The notes under the pieces: generated by a model
Database searches by the model: none
The model's input: the letters and a program-made list of their open reading frames with translations, nothing else
Told to the model about the DNA's origin: nothing
Program-made: the position numbers and the translations under genes
From: Pedobacter sp014947265
GTDB taxonomy: Bacteria > Bacteroidota > Bacteroidia > Sphingobacteriales > Sphingobacteriaceae
Length of the DNA stretch: 64,000 nt
Assembly: GCF_014947265.1 (NCBI RefSeq)
Contig: NZ_JADCNK010000011.1
Location: 129,842 to 193,841, forward strand
Reading direction: 5' to 3'
Shown: in pieces, positions 34,330 to 43,353 of the stretch
Numbering within the stretch: the stretch's first letter is position 1
Layout: every line of letters begins with the position of its first letter

Positions 34330-36165
34330 TTAGTCGTTAAAAGTCTGCATGTCAATTAAACGTCTATATAAGCCATTTTGATTCATTAACTCATTATGGC
34401 TTCCGGTTTCTACTACGCTACCTTTATCAATTACCACAATTTTATCGGCATGTTGTATTGTACTTAAACGGTGCGCAATCACAATTGAGGTGCGGTTTTT
34501 CATCAAGTTATTTAAAGCATCCTGTACCAATTTTTCCGATTCGGTATCTAAGGCTGAAGTGGCCTCATCCAATAGCATAATTGGAGGATTGGCCAATACG
34601 GCCCTTGCAATACATACCCGCTGTTTTTGTCCACCGGAAAGCTTATTTCCCCTATCGCCGACAAAAGATTGATAACCGTTCTCGGTATTTTCGATAAAAT
34701 CGTGCGCATTTGCGATTTTTGCTGCGGCAACAACCTCTTCCATTGTGGCCTCTGGTTTGGCAAAGGCAATGTTATTAAAAATAGTATCGTTAAATAGAAA
34801 AGATTCCTGATTAACGGTTCCCATTTGTGCCCGGATGCTTTCAACAGTGAGCTCCCTATAATCGTGGCCATCAATTCTAATCGTTCCTGATTTTGGATCA
34901 TGGAAACGTGGCAGCAGATCCATCAACGTGCTTTTTCCACCTCCTGATGGGCCTACAAGTGCTACTGTTTGCCCTTTTTCAATGTCGAATGTTATTGAGT
35001 TAAGAATTTGTTTTTCCCCATAACTGAATGATACATTTTGAAGGCTGATTGTACTGTTAAAATCATCAATAATTTTCGAATCTGGTTGATTAACCAACAA
35101 TGGTTTGGTGTCAATCAGGTCTAAAACCCGCTCGCCTGCTGCAATTCCAGAATGAATTCCACTAAATGAATCTGTTAATGCTTTTGCAGGACGCATTACC
35201 TGGGAAAAAATAGCGATGTAAGCAATAAAATCTGATGCTGTTAAGGCATTTTTATCATTATGCAATATTAATGATCCACCATACCAAACGATAATAGAAA
35301 TCATTAAAACACCTAAAAATTCAGATACTGGTGAGCCAAGTTGTTGGCGTCTAACCATTTTGCGTGTTAAGTTGGAGTAGTATATATTTTCCTGGTTAAA
35401 TTTGTCTTTAATTCGTTCCGTTGCATTAAAGGCCTTTATGATTTTAACCCCACTTAATGCCTCATCTAAAAAGCCAATCATTTTCGCAAAAGATTCATGC
35501 GATTCTTTTGCCTGCTGCTTCAACCTTTTTACAATTTTACTGATAATAAATGCAGAAATTGGGATTACCAGTAAAGAGAATAAGGTAAGCTTTGCTGAAA
35601 TATTAAATAAAAGAATAACATATACGATTAGTGTTACGGGTTCTTTAAAAACGACCTGTAATGTATTGGTAACCGTGAATTGGACCACCTGTACATCAGA
35701 GGCAACTTTAGAAATAATATCGCCTTTTCTCTCATTGTTAAAATATCCTACATGGAGATTCATCACATTATTAAAGACCCTCTTTCTAAAGTTTAGCAAC
35801 GTATGAACTCTTAAATCTTCCATGTAACGCTGAGAAAAATACCTGAATAAATTGGAAAGCAATACGGAGATAACAATGATAATACAGATGTACATCAGCG
35901 TACTTTCTATAGTGTTAACCTTTATTGAATAGTTAACAAAATCCCTTAACTTGCCCAATAAGCTAAATGAGGAGGCTGCTTTATCTGTTAAGCTTGGCGT
36001 TTGGCAAGCTTGCTTGTTTGCATTTAAAAGTGTTTCGAAGAGCGGAGATAACAAAGCCAAGTTAAAGGTTCCGAATAGAATAGAAAGTAAGGTTGCAATA
36101 ACGTAAGGTATGGCAAACTTTTCAATAGGCTTCGCAAATGATAATAAACGAAAATAAGTTTTCAT
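34330..36165 (-). CDS. MsbA/PglK-type ABC exporter (fused permease and ATPase)
   Basis: A 611-residue protein from the ATG at 36165 (MKTYFRLLSF); an upstream TTG at 36234 adds 23 residues and has no support. Six N-terminal membrane helices precede an ATPase with Walker A GPSGGGKST, signature LSGGQKQR, Walker B IMLLDEATSALD and switch IAHRLSTI. It is a half transporter that works as a dimer. Being the first gene of a glycosyltransferase operon, it probably flips a lipid-linked oligosaccharide or a lipid A precursor; which one is not decided by sequence. Confidence 0.9.
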   Translation of the reverse strand: MKTYFRLLSFAKPIEKFAIPYVIATLLSILFGTFNLALLSPLFETLLNANKQACQTPSLTDKAASSFSLLGKLRDFVNYSIKVNTIESTLMYICIIIVISVLLSNLFRYFSQRYMEDLRVHTLLNFRKRVFNNVMNLHVGYFNNERKGDIISKVASDVQVVQFTVTNTLQVVFKEPVTLIVYVILLFNISAKLTLFSLLVIPISAFIISKIVKRLKQQAKESHESFAKMIGFLDEALSGVKIIKAFNATERIKDKFNQENIYYSNLTRKMVRRQQLGSPVSEFLGVLMISIIVWYGGSLILHNDKNALTASDFIAYIAIFSQVMRPAKALTDSFSGIHSGIAAGERVLDLIDTKPLLVNQPDSKIIDDFNSTISLQNVSFSYGEKQILNSITFDIEKGQTVALVGPSGGGKSTLMDLLPRFHDPKSGTIRIDGHDYRELTVESIRAQMGTVNQESFLFNDTIFNNIAFAKPEATMEEVVAAAKIANAHDFIENTENGYQSFVGDRGNKLSGGQKQRVCIARAVLANPPIMLLDEATSALDTESEKLVQDALNNLMKNRTSIVIAHRLSTIQHADKIVVIDKGSVVETGSHNELMNQNGLYRRLIDMQTFND

Positions 36166-36399
36166 TAAGTCTTGTATATATAACAGAACCCAGGAAGTAC
36201 CTGGTCGGGAAAAAATATAATAAAATCCTAGCAAATGTACGGTTTTTCATACACATGAATAAGATCGTGAAACCCAACAAAATTAAAATTACAATTCTTG
36301 GGTTTTAGAATGGATTGAAGTGCTTGTTTAGGGGGCTTGCGTTAACAATCGGAAATAAATTATTTAGGCTGTATTTTAGGAATTGTTATTATAAGTTAC

Positions 36400-36551
36400 T
36401 TAGGGCCTGTTTAAATTTTTATAACAAAAATAAATGGCCTTTTGCTGTCACACTGAGCGTAGTCGATTGCATTATTAATGTGTTGAAATGGTATTCGACT
36501 ACGCTCAGACTGACCTACGAAATAAATTTTATTTAATTTAAACAGGCTCTT
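36400..36551. repeat. MITE-like long inverted repeat
   Basis: Outer arms GCCTGTTTAAATT (36405-36417) and AATTTAAACAGGC (36535-36547) are perfect reverse complements. Inner arms CTGAGCGTAGTCGA (36453-36466) and TCGACTACGCTCAG (36495-36508) are also perfect, and the intervening AAATAAAT parts pair partly. The 150-base unit contains no gene. GTCA-CTGAGCGTAGTCGA is a common dispersed element in Bacteroidota. The gene-free gap 36166-36593 holds nothing else I can name. Confidence 0.65.
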
Positions 36552-36593
36552 ATATTTTTACACCTGTTAATTTGGTTGTTAAAACTTAATTCG

Positions 36594-37649
36594 TTATTTC
36601 AAACATTCCTGATATAAATTCAGATACTGATTGGCTGCAATTTCCCACGAAAATTTTTCTGCTTGAGCAATTGCTTCTTTAACACGATTATTTTTGGCGA
36701 AATCACTCATACCTTTGTTAAATACTTCCTGCATGTGTTCAGGTTCGAAATTATCGAAGTAATAAGCAACATCTCCGCCAACCTCGGGTAAAGAAGTGAA
36801 TTTAGACAGAAACACGGGTTTTCCAAAATGCATGGCTTCGATTACAGGAAGACCAAAACCTTCGGCAACTGAAGGAAATAAGAAAGCATCACAGTTTTTA
36901 TAGTACCAGGCTTTGTCTTCATCACTAATTGGCCCGGTAATATGTACCCTATCCAAACAGTTATATTTTTCTGCTTCTTCTAAAATTCGTTGTTTGTGAG
37001 GTGTTTCTCTTCCGGAAATTACCAGTTCGAAATTGTTATCTTTTAATAATGCAGGTAATAAGTGAAACCCTTTTTGTACAGAGAGCAACCCAATAGTAAA
37101 TAGAAATTTCTTTCCAGGTTTAAAAGCTGGCTGATGATTTTCATCCGAAACTAATTTATCGGCCCCGTTATAAATTACACTGATTTTATTTGCTGATTCA
37201 GGGAAATATTGTTTCACATCATTTGCAACAAACTGCGATATGCATACAATTTTATCACACTGTGCTATTAGCTTGCCTAGTTTTTTTAGATATACCTGAA
37301 TTCTGTGTGGCTTGCTAAACTTTAAATGCACCTTGTTCATGTCATGAACAGTCATTATTTTTTTTGCATTTACTTTACTCGGTCTTAGTCTGCAGGTTTG
37401 ATCAGAAAGATGAACAACATCGAAGTCATTTTTCCCTTTAAAGAATAACCGGTCTAACCTGGATAGATAAATGAGGTCAACCAAACCATTAAAAAGGTAT
37501 TGCGTGTGTTTAAAAAGATAAAATTTTAATTTAAATTTTCCTTTGTTTTCATGGATTAAGGCATCACCCAACCCTTTTCCAAACGAGAAATAGCCGCAAT
37601 TGGCATCCTTCATCGAATCAAAAGTTACTAAAACGTTGGGCTTTTTCAT
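36594..37649 (-). CDS. GT4-type glycosyltransferase
   Basis: A 351-residue GT-B protein: KKPNVLVTFDSMKDANCGYF at the start, IMTVHDMNKVHLKF and IVCISQFVANDVKQYF in the acceptor domain, and LFTIGLLSVQKGFHLL plus EGFGLPVIEAMHFG (E-x7-E) in the donor domain. It is a retaining transferase, probably adding mannose or a related sugar to a surface glycan or LPS core. It follows a GT2 gene in the same direction after 47 bases. Confidence 0.9.
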   Translation of the reverse strand: MKKPNVLVTFDSMKDANCGYFSFGKGLGDALIHENKGKFKLKFYLFKHTQYLFNGLVDLIYLSRLDRLFFKGKNDFDVVHLSDQTCRLRPSKVNAKKIMTVHDMNKVHLKFSKPHRIQVYLKKLGKLIAQCDKIVCISQFVANDVKQYFPESANKISVIYNGADKLVSDENHQPAFKPGKKFLFTIGLLSVQKGFHLLPALLKDNNFELVISGRETPHKQRILEEAEKYNCLDRVHITGPISDEDKAWYYKNCDAFLFPSVAEGFGLPVIEAMHFGKPVFLSKFTSLPEVGGDVAYYFDNFEPEHMQEVFNKGMSDFAKNNRVKEAIAQAEKFSWEIAANQYLNLYQECLK

Positions 37650-37696
37650 TAAAATGTTATTTGATGATGCAAATATATATAGATTTAAATTGTGGT

Positions 37697-38572
37697 CTAC
37701 TTTACAATTTTATAATTCCGATACTCAAATAAACGTAATCCGGTTAAGTCTTCAATTTTTTGTAAAACCCTTCTGCGGAAATTCATTTTAGGGGTTTCTT
37801 TGGTTAAATCTTTTTCAAATTTCCAGTTCGCAGCCGCAATTCTTTCCTGCATTACTTTAGGATGGGTGCTTTTAAAATGGACCAGTCGATCGGCATTGTG
37901 CATATCATAGGTGTCCTGAACCGGATAATTTTCTTCAATCCACTCTTCCGTTTGATAAAATTGATTAAAGTTGCGCACTTTACCTTGTAATCCTTTTGGT
38001 GGTTTTACCCAGCCATAATGATAAATGTAAGCATCAATTAGCTTAACCTTAAGTTTCCTGTCGTTAATTCTGAAGCCCTGGGCATCCCGGTAAGAGTGAA
38101 CTCCCGGAAGGTTTTTGATAATCCTAACCTCTCTTCTGTACCAACGCCTGGATTCGGCCAGGTAATCATAAGAGGCATAGAAATGTTTATATTTTAAAAG
38201 TAAGGCCTCAACATTGCTATTGTTAAGTTCATCTTCCATTTCTTTTTTAATCAAGGGGAGATAATCTTCATGTATGGCTTCGTCGCCTTGAATGTAGATC
38301 ATCCAGTCGGTATCTTTCCCTATTTCAGCTAGTGCTTTATTGGTTTCATCGGCAAAAACACGACCGCCTTCCCGTATACTTTCATCCCAAATGGTGTCAA
38401 TTGTTCTGATTTTAGGATCAATGCTTTTAACCATTTCAGAAGTTTGGTCTGTAGAGTTTCCCAACGCAACGATAAAATCGTCGCACAATGGCAGCACAGA
38501 AAGTATCGCCTCTTTTGCAGGGTAGTCGTTAACAATAGCATTTCTTAAAAATGTAAAACCGGTAACTTTCAT
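37697..38572 (-). CDS. Family 2 glycosyltransferase-like protein
   Basis: A 291-residue protein. It begins MKVTGFTFLRNAIVNDYP, has DFIVALGNSTDQT as the donor loop and MIYIQGDEAIHEDYLP, where QGDEA replaces a D-x-D metal motif. The C-terminal RRREVRIIKNLPGVHSYRDA-like stretch (text: RREVRIIKNLPGVHSYRDA) and the charged tail are typical of a GT2 subgroup found in LPS-core loci. It is the last recognisable gene of the glycan locus on this side. Confidence 0.82.
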   Translation of the reverse strand: MKVTGFTFLRNAIVNDYPAKEAILSVLPLCDDFIVALGNSTDQTSEMVKSIDPKIRTIDTIWDESIREGGRVFADETNKALAEIGKDTDWMIYIQGDEAIHEDYLPLIKKEMEDELNNSNVEALLLKYKHFYASYDYLAESRRWYRREVRIIKNLPGVHSYRDAQGFRINDRKLKVKLIDAYIYHYGWVKPPKGLQGKVRNFNQFYQTEEWIEENYPVQDTYDMHNADRLVHFKSTHPKVMQERIAAANWKFEKDLTKETPKMNFRRRVLQKIEDLTGLRLFEYRNYKIVK

Positions 38573-38629
38573 TATTGGGCGCCTTGTAGCTGATAATTTT
38601 TGTTAATTTGTACAAAGATAGTTTTATTG

Positions 38630-39526
38630 ATGAATACGCATCTATCCATTTTAAGCGAAGTAAAGGCGGGCAATTATAAGGTTTTGGCAAGAACATTAAC
38701 GCTTGTTGAAAACGATATTAAACCTGCAGATTCGATTTTAAGAGATTTAGATAGTAAGGCTAACGTTCCCGTTCTGGGTATTACCGGACCTCCCGGTGCT
38801 GGCAAAAGTACTTTGGTAAATGTGGTAACCGATCATTTAGTTGCTGAGGGGAAACGCATTGCCATATTGGCGATAGATCCAACTTCTCCATTTAATTTTG
38901 GCTCTTTGCTGGGCGATCGTATCCGGATGGCGGGCCAGTTTAATAATCCGAATGTTTTTATCCGATCTTTGGCTACACGTGGTGCTTTGGGCGGCATTTC
39001 GGCAAAAACAATCGAAATGGTTGATGTTTTAAAAGCTTCGAATTTTGATCTGATTATTGTTGAAACTGTTGGGGTTGGACAATCGGAAGTAGAAATTGCA
39101 GGATTGGCAGATAAAACTATTGTCGTATTGGTGCCAGAATCCGGAGATGAAGTTCAGAATATCAAATCCGGGTTGATGGAAATTGCTGATTGTTTTGTAA
39201 TTAATAAGGCTGATCGGGAAGGAGCAGATACTTTTGCCAATAATCTGAAAAAAATAGTTCATCAAGGTGTAAAGGCTATTCCGGTCTTAAAAACTGTTGC
39301 GGATAAAAATATAGGGATCGACGAATTGTGTAAATGGATTATCAAACCGGAGGTTTTTAATGAGAACCGAAAAGCTTTTTTATTTGCAGAAAAAGCATGG
39401 AAACTCATACAGCATCAAAAAATGCAGCATATCGATAAAAAAAGGCTGCGAGAAAAAGTTCAGGCAGCCTTAAAACAAGATGATTTTAATATTTATCGTT
39501 TTGCAGACGAATTTGGTAATAGTTAA
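38630..39526 (+). CDS. meaB: MeaB-type GTPase (methylmalonyl-CoA mutase chaperone)
   Basis: A 298-residue protein from ATG 38630 (MNTHLSILSEV); a TTG ten codons upstream is less likely. Walker A GPPGAGKST, AILAIDPTSPF, the LGDRIRM switch and IVETVGVGQSEVE are signatures of the MeaB/ArgK G3E GTPases. The protein protects or reloads methylmalonyl-CoA mutase with cobalamin. The mutase genes are not in the window. It is divergent from the glycosyltransferase at 38572. Confidence 0.92.
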   Translation: MNTHLSILSEVKAGNYKVLARTLTLVENDIKPADSILRDLDSKANVPVLGITGPPGAGKSTLVNVVTDHLVAEGKRIAILAIDPTSPFNFGSLLGDRIRMAGQFNNPNVFIRSLATRGALGGISAKTIEMVDVLKASNFDLIIVETVGVGQSEVEIAGLADKTIVVLVPESGDEVQNIKSGLMEIADCFVINKADREGADTFANNLKKIVHQGVKAIPVLKTVADKNIGIDELCKWIIKPEVFNENRKAFLFAEKAWKLIQHQKMQHIDKKRLREKVQAALKQDDFNIYRFADEFGNS

Positions 39527-39618
39527 CTGTTGAGATTGCCTTATTGCTAAATTGTTAAGGCTGGTTAATCGGTTAATTGTTTAACTGTAAACTGCAAATT
39601 GAATACTGATAACTGGAA

Positions 39619-40908
39619 TTAACTATTCATAATCTCCTCAATTTCTTCAGCTTCTAATGGGATATCGGCCATTAAATCTATATTCCCATTTGCGGTGATG
39701 AGGATATTGTTTTCTAAACGGATACCTAAGCCTTCCTCTGGAATATAAATGCCTGGTTCAACCGTAAGAATGTTCCCATTGGCAAATGGAGTATATCTTC
39801 CTGCAAAGTCGTGTACATCTATGCCTAAGTGATGCGAAGTACCGTGCATAAAATATTTTTTATAAGCTGGCCAAGATGCGGTTTGATTCTTCACATCAGT
39901 TGTAGAAATAAGCCCGAGATTAATCAGTTGTTCAGTCATAATTTCGCCAACTTGTTCGTGGTAGGTATTCCATATAGTTCCTTCGCCAATTAATTTAATC
40001 GACGCTTTCATTACATGTAGTACGGCATTGTATACATCCTTTTGTCTTTGCGTAAACCGGCCATTAACCGGAATGGACCGGCTCATATCTGCATTATAAT
40101 TGGCGTATTCTGCACCAAAATCGAAGAGTATTACGTCTCCATCTTTACAAGTCTGGTTATTATCGTTGTAATGTAGGATGTTTGCGTTATGACCGGAAGC
40201 AATAATAGGCGTATAGGCATGACCTGTTGCGCCCTGACGGATAAATTCGTGTATAATCTCTGCTTCAATTTCATATTCCTTAACCCCAGGCTTGGTGAAT
40301 TTTAATACCCTGATAAAAGCATCGCGGGTTATTGTGCATGCCTTTTTAGTTAATTCGATCTCCACATCTGATTTAACGGCACGTAAATTTCGCATAATTG
40401 GCGCCGAGCGTTCATAATGATGCAATGGATATTTTGATTTCATTTTCTCAATGAAACGAATATCGCGATAAGGAACCTCATGGGCGTACCGATCATTCTC
40501 ATTTGTATTTAAATAAATATGCTCAGCATAGTTAACAATACTATGTAAAATGTTGTCAAAATCTTCTAACCAATATATTGATTGGATGCCAGAGGCGGCT
40601 TTTGCCTGTTCTTTGGTGTACTTATATCCTTCCCAAACTTTGATATAGTCGTTGGTCTGTCTTAAAAACAGGACTTCTCTGTACAAAGGATTAGGACAAT
40701 CAGGATATAATAGTAGAATTGTTTGTTCCTGATCAATGCCTGATAAATAAAATAAATCCGGATTTTGCTTAAAAACGAAACTTTGGTCACCGCTCCTGGG
40801 GAATTCATCGCTTGAGTTAAATATTGCTAGTGAATTGTTTTTTAGGTTATTAGCGTATTTTTTTCTATTTAAAATAAATAATGACTGATCAATAGTAGGG
40901 TATTTCAT
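39619..40908 (-). CDS. Aminopeptidase P family Xaa-Pro peptidase
   Basis: A 429-residue metallopeptidase with an N-terminal creatinase-like domain and a C-terminal pita-bread domain. The metal ligands can be seen: FDFGAEYANYNADMSRS (two Asp), HGTSHHLGIDVHD (His), LTVEPGIYI (Glu) and GIRLENNI (Glu). It cleaves the first residue from peptides with proline second. It is cytoplasmic (no signal peptide). Length matches the E. coli-type PepP. Confidence 0.93.
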   Translation of the reverse strand: MKYPTIDQSLFILNRKKYANNLKNNSLAIFNSSDEFPRSGDQSFVFKQNPDLFYLSGIDQEQTILLLYPDCPNPLYREVLFLRQTNDYIKVWEGYKYTKEQAKAASGIQSIYWLEDFDNILHSIVNYAEHIYLNTNENDRYAHEVPYRDIRFIEKMKSKYPLHHYERSAPIMRNLRAVKSDVEIELTKKACTITRDAFIRVLKFTKPGVKEYEIEAEIIHEFIRQGATGHAYTPIIASGHNANILHYNDNNQTCKDGDVILFDFGAEYANYNADMSRSIPVNGRFTQRQKDVYNAVLHVMKASIKLIGEGTIWNTYHEQVGEIMTEQLINLGLISTTDVKNQTASWPAYKKYFMHGTSHHLGIDVHDFAGRYTPFANGNILTVEPGIYIPEEGLGIRLENNILITANGNIDLMADIPLEAEEIEEIMNS

Positions 40909-40993
40909 GGAAATGGTATTTTAATATTGGTAATGGCCAAATGTAATAAAATGATTAGTTACGGTAAAGTTTGGAACGGAGTTTGTATAAAAG

Positions 40994-41023
40994 TTTGAAA
41001 ATTTAAAATTTTGATTAATTTTG
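40994..41023 (+). promoter_or_regulatory. Strong promoter of the ompA gene
   Basis: TTTG at 40994-40997, an 18-base spacer and the perfect -7 box TAATTTTG at 41016-41023. The leader of about 55 bases ends in AAAAAAGAAAAAAGATT before the ATG. This fits a highly expressed gene. Confidence 0.75.
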
Positions 41024-41080
41024 CCTTCACTGAAAAATTAATCAATTAAATTGTTTAACCCTTAAAAAAGAAAAAAGATT

Positions 41081-42424
41081 ATGAATTATTCTACTTTAAA
41101 GAAAAGTGTTGCGCTTTCTTTAGTGGCATTAACAGGAGTTGCTTCTCTTGCTGTCGCTCAGGATGCTCCTGCAACCACTTCTGCTGTCAAGGTATTTGGC
41201 GGTAGAGGACAGTACAGAACTTGGTCTATTGGTGTACACGGCGGTGTTTTAATGCCAGTTGTTGCTATCGGCGGTTCTAATGACTTCAACAAATGGGATG
41301 CTAACTTAGGTTACGGTTTAAACATCCGTAAACAATTAGGTCACTCTTTCGGTTTAGAATTAAACGGAACTCGTGGTAAACTTTCAGGTAATAACGAAGG
41401 TATTACTTCATCAGTTAAAGATTTTGAAACTGAATTACAATATGCTGTAGATTTACGTGGTGTTGTAAATGTAGGTTCTATCGATTTCTTACGTCGTGAG
41501 AATTCAGTAGGTTTCTTCTTAACTGCTGGTGCTGGTTATATGGCTTATGCTCCAAAAATTACTACTAGTGCTAATCAAACTATCGACTGGAAAGGTAGTG
41601 CTGTTGGTCCTGCTGATGACAGACATGATGCTAAAGATTACGTAAAAGGTTTCTACATTCCAGTTGGTGCTGGTGTTAAATTCAAAGTTTCTGAGCGTGT
41701 TAACTTTAACTTAGGTTACACCATGAACTTTGTTGATGCTGACAACTTAGACGGAGTTTATGCAAAAGGTCAAACTAAAGATAAATTCTCTTACGGTTAT
41801 GCTGGTTTAGAATTCTCTTTAGGTTCTTCTGCTAAACCAAGTTTAGAGTGGACTAACCCATTAGCTACTATGTATGATGAGTTAAAAGATCCAACTTTAC
41901 GTCAAGAAGTTGAAGCATTGAAAAACCGTGTTTCTGCTGTTGAGAAATCTGTTGAAGATTTGAAAAAAGATACTGATGGTGACGGTGTTGCTGATCAATT
42001 CGATAAATGCCCAGGAACTCCTGCTGGTACTGCTGTTGATGGTTCAGGTTGTCCTCTTCCTAAAATGGTAGCTGATACAACTGCAACTAGCAATGTAACA
42101 GGTTTCGAAAAAATCGGTTTCGATTTCAACTCTTCAGTTTTAAAAACTGAGTCTTACCCTACTTTAGATAAATTATCTTCAGTGTTACGTGAAAACGGTG
42201 GTAAAGTAACTGTAAACGGTTACGCTTCAAGCGAAGGTACTGCTGCATATAACTTGAAATTATCTAAAGACAGAGCTAACTCTGTTAAAACTTACTTAGT
42301 AAACTCTGGCGTTAACGCTAGTCAAGTTGCTACTAAAGGTAATGGCGAAGCTAATCCAATTGCTTCTAACGATACTGAAGAAGGTCGTATCCAAAACCGT
42401 CGTGTTGAAACTGCTAGAAACTAG
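41081..42424 (+). CDS. OmpA family outer-membrane protein
   Basis: A 447-residue protein: signal peptide residues 1-27 (ending LAVAQ), an N-terminal beta-barrel-like region, a short coiled segment (VEALKNRVSAVEKSVEDLKK), a thrombospondin type 3-like calcium repeat DTDGDGVADQFDKCPGTPAG, and a C-terminal OmpA peptidoglycan-binding domain with NGYASSEGTAAYNLKLSKDR. Codon use is strongly biased to a few codons (GGT, GCT, TTA), as in very abundant proteins. It links outer membrane to cell wall. It is preceded by a good promoter and closed by a terminator. Confidence 0.93.
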   Translation: MNYSTLKKSVALSLVALTGVASLAVAQDAPATTSAVKVFGGRGQYRTWSIGVHGGVLMPVVAIGGSNDFNKWDANLGYGLNIRKQLGHSFGLELNGTRGKLSGNNEGITSSVKDFETELQYAVDLRGVVNVGSIDFLRRENSVGFFLTAGAGYMAYAPKITTSANQTIDWKGSAVGPADDRHDAKDYVKGFYIPVGAGVKFKVSERVNFNLGYTMNFVDADNLDGVYAKGQTKDKFSYGYAGLEFSLGSSAKPSLEWTNPLATMYDELKDPTLRQEVEALKNRVSAVEKSVEDLKKDTDGDGVADQFDKCPGTPAGTAVDGSGCPLPKMVADTTATSNVTGFEKIGFDFNSSVLKTESYPTLDKLSSVLRENGGKVTVNGYASSEGTAAYNLKLSKDRANSVKTYLVNSGVNASQVATKGNGEANPIASNDTEEGRIQNRRVETARN

Positions 42425-42442
42425 TATTTCAATATAAGATTT

Positions 42443-42476
42443 AAAAAAGTCCTGATGAAAATCAGGACTTTTTTTT
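42443..42476 (+). terminator. Terminator of the ompA gene
   Basis: A perfect 14-bp stem AAAAAAGTCCTGAT (42443-42456) / ATCAGGACTTTTTT (42461-42474), GAAA tetraloop and T run. Confidence 0.9.
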
Positions 42477-42522
42477 ATGCCTTTTAGTTTTCTGTGTTAA
42501 GCTTTTTAGCTAAGTTTGTATC

Positions 42523-42660
42523 ATGTACTTCTTTAGAAAAAAGGATCCAAACAGGCCAAATAATATCAATCTGAGAATTATGCATTTTATTAATGCATTG
42601 GCCATCTTAATTTTTCTTGCAGGTATCATCTACAAGCTTGTTCAGTGGCTTGTTAAATAA
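42523..42660 (+). CDS. Small single-pass membrane protein (DUF6728-like)
   Basis: A 45-residue ORF, ATG 42523 to TAA 42658-42660. A basic N-terminus MYFFRKKDPNRPNNINLRIM is followed by one hydrophobic segment (ALAILIFLAGIIYKLVQWLV) and a short tail, giving a single-pass inner membrane peptide. The layout (charged KKDP-NRP stretch, N-L-R-x-M-H, one helix) resembles the small DUF6728 proteins annotated in Bacteroidota; I recognise it only by this pattern. It ends 10 bases before ridA and is likely co-transcribed with it. Confidence 0.6.
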   Translation: MYFFRKKDPNRPNNINLRIMHFINALAILIFLAGIIYKLVQWLVK

Positions 42661-42670
42661 CCCTAATTGT

Positions 42671-43051
42671 ATGAAACAAATTATTAAAACAAACAATGCT
42701 CCAGCTCCAATTGGACCATATAGCCAAGCTGTACAAGCTGGAAATTTTTTATTCGTATCGGGCCAGGTTGCCATCAATCCTGAAAATGGAGAATTAAATA
42801 TTGGCAATATTGAAGAGGAGACTCACCAGGTGATGCGCAACCTTAAAGCTGTTTTACTTGAGGCAGGTTTAACCTTTGAGAATGTAGTAAAGTCTACTAT
42901 TTTCTTAAGTGATATGGGTACCTTTGCTCAGGTAAATGAGGTTTATGGACAGTATTTTACTGCTGATTTTCCAGCTCGCGAAACAGTTCAGGTTTCGGTG
43001 TTACCTAAAAACGTTAATGTTGAAATCTCTGTAATTGCCATTGTAAGTTAA
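42671..43051 (+). CDS. ridA: RidA family reactive intermediate deaminase
   Basis: A 126-residue protein starting at ATG 42671 (MKQIIKTNNAPAPIGPYSQA); a start 54 bases upstream would fuse it to an unrelated frame. APAPIGPYSQAV, FVSGQVAINP and the catalytic-Arg region FPARETVQVSVLP are hallmarks. RidA hydrolyses reactive enamine/imine intermediates, for example those from threonine dehydratase, as a trimer in the cytoplasm. Confidence 0.93.
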   Translation: MKQIIKTNNAPAPIGPYSQAVQAGNFLFVSGQVAINPENGELNIGNIEEETHQVMRNLKAVLLEAGLTFENVVKSTIFLSDMGTFAQVNEVYGQYFTADFPARETVQVSVLPKNVNVEISVIAIVS

Positions 43052-43089
43052 TTTACAAAAAATAAGAGTAAATTTTTATGCGGACATTG

Positions 43090-43353
43090 TTCCTTACATT
43101 ACCTGGGGAACAATGTCTACCTTTGCTTACATAAAAGGTTCTCCAACATACCTATACCTTACTGAGAATACCTCTTCTGACCTGGGTATTTAATATATCT
43201 CAATCCAGTTGTTGCTTTTAACGGCGCATTTTTCTACTTTAAAGAGAAAATAGATCTGCACCAATTTTTTGCTTATTTGCTTTTGCTGCTACCGATCGTT
43301 ATTTTTAATGCGGCTTTGCTAAAAATGTTGTTTACAAGAAATAGTAGAATATT
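43090..43353 (+). pseudogene. Possible remnant of an EamA/RarD-type transporter gene
   Basis: The 300-base gap between ridA and recG carries broken coding-like text. One frame reads ADIVPYITWGTMSTFAYIKG and then stops; another frame reads NPVVAFNGAFFYFKEKIDLH and continues as a hydrophobic FFAYLLLLLPIVIFNAALL. The NPVVA...F.KEKI pattern followed by a hydrophobic helix resembles the end of EamA/DMT family exporters. Frameshifts and stops break it, and no start is evident. The assignment is weak. Confidence 0.35.
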
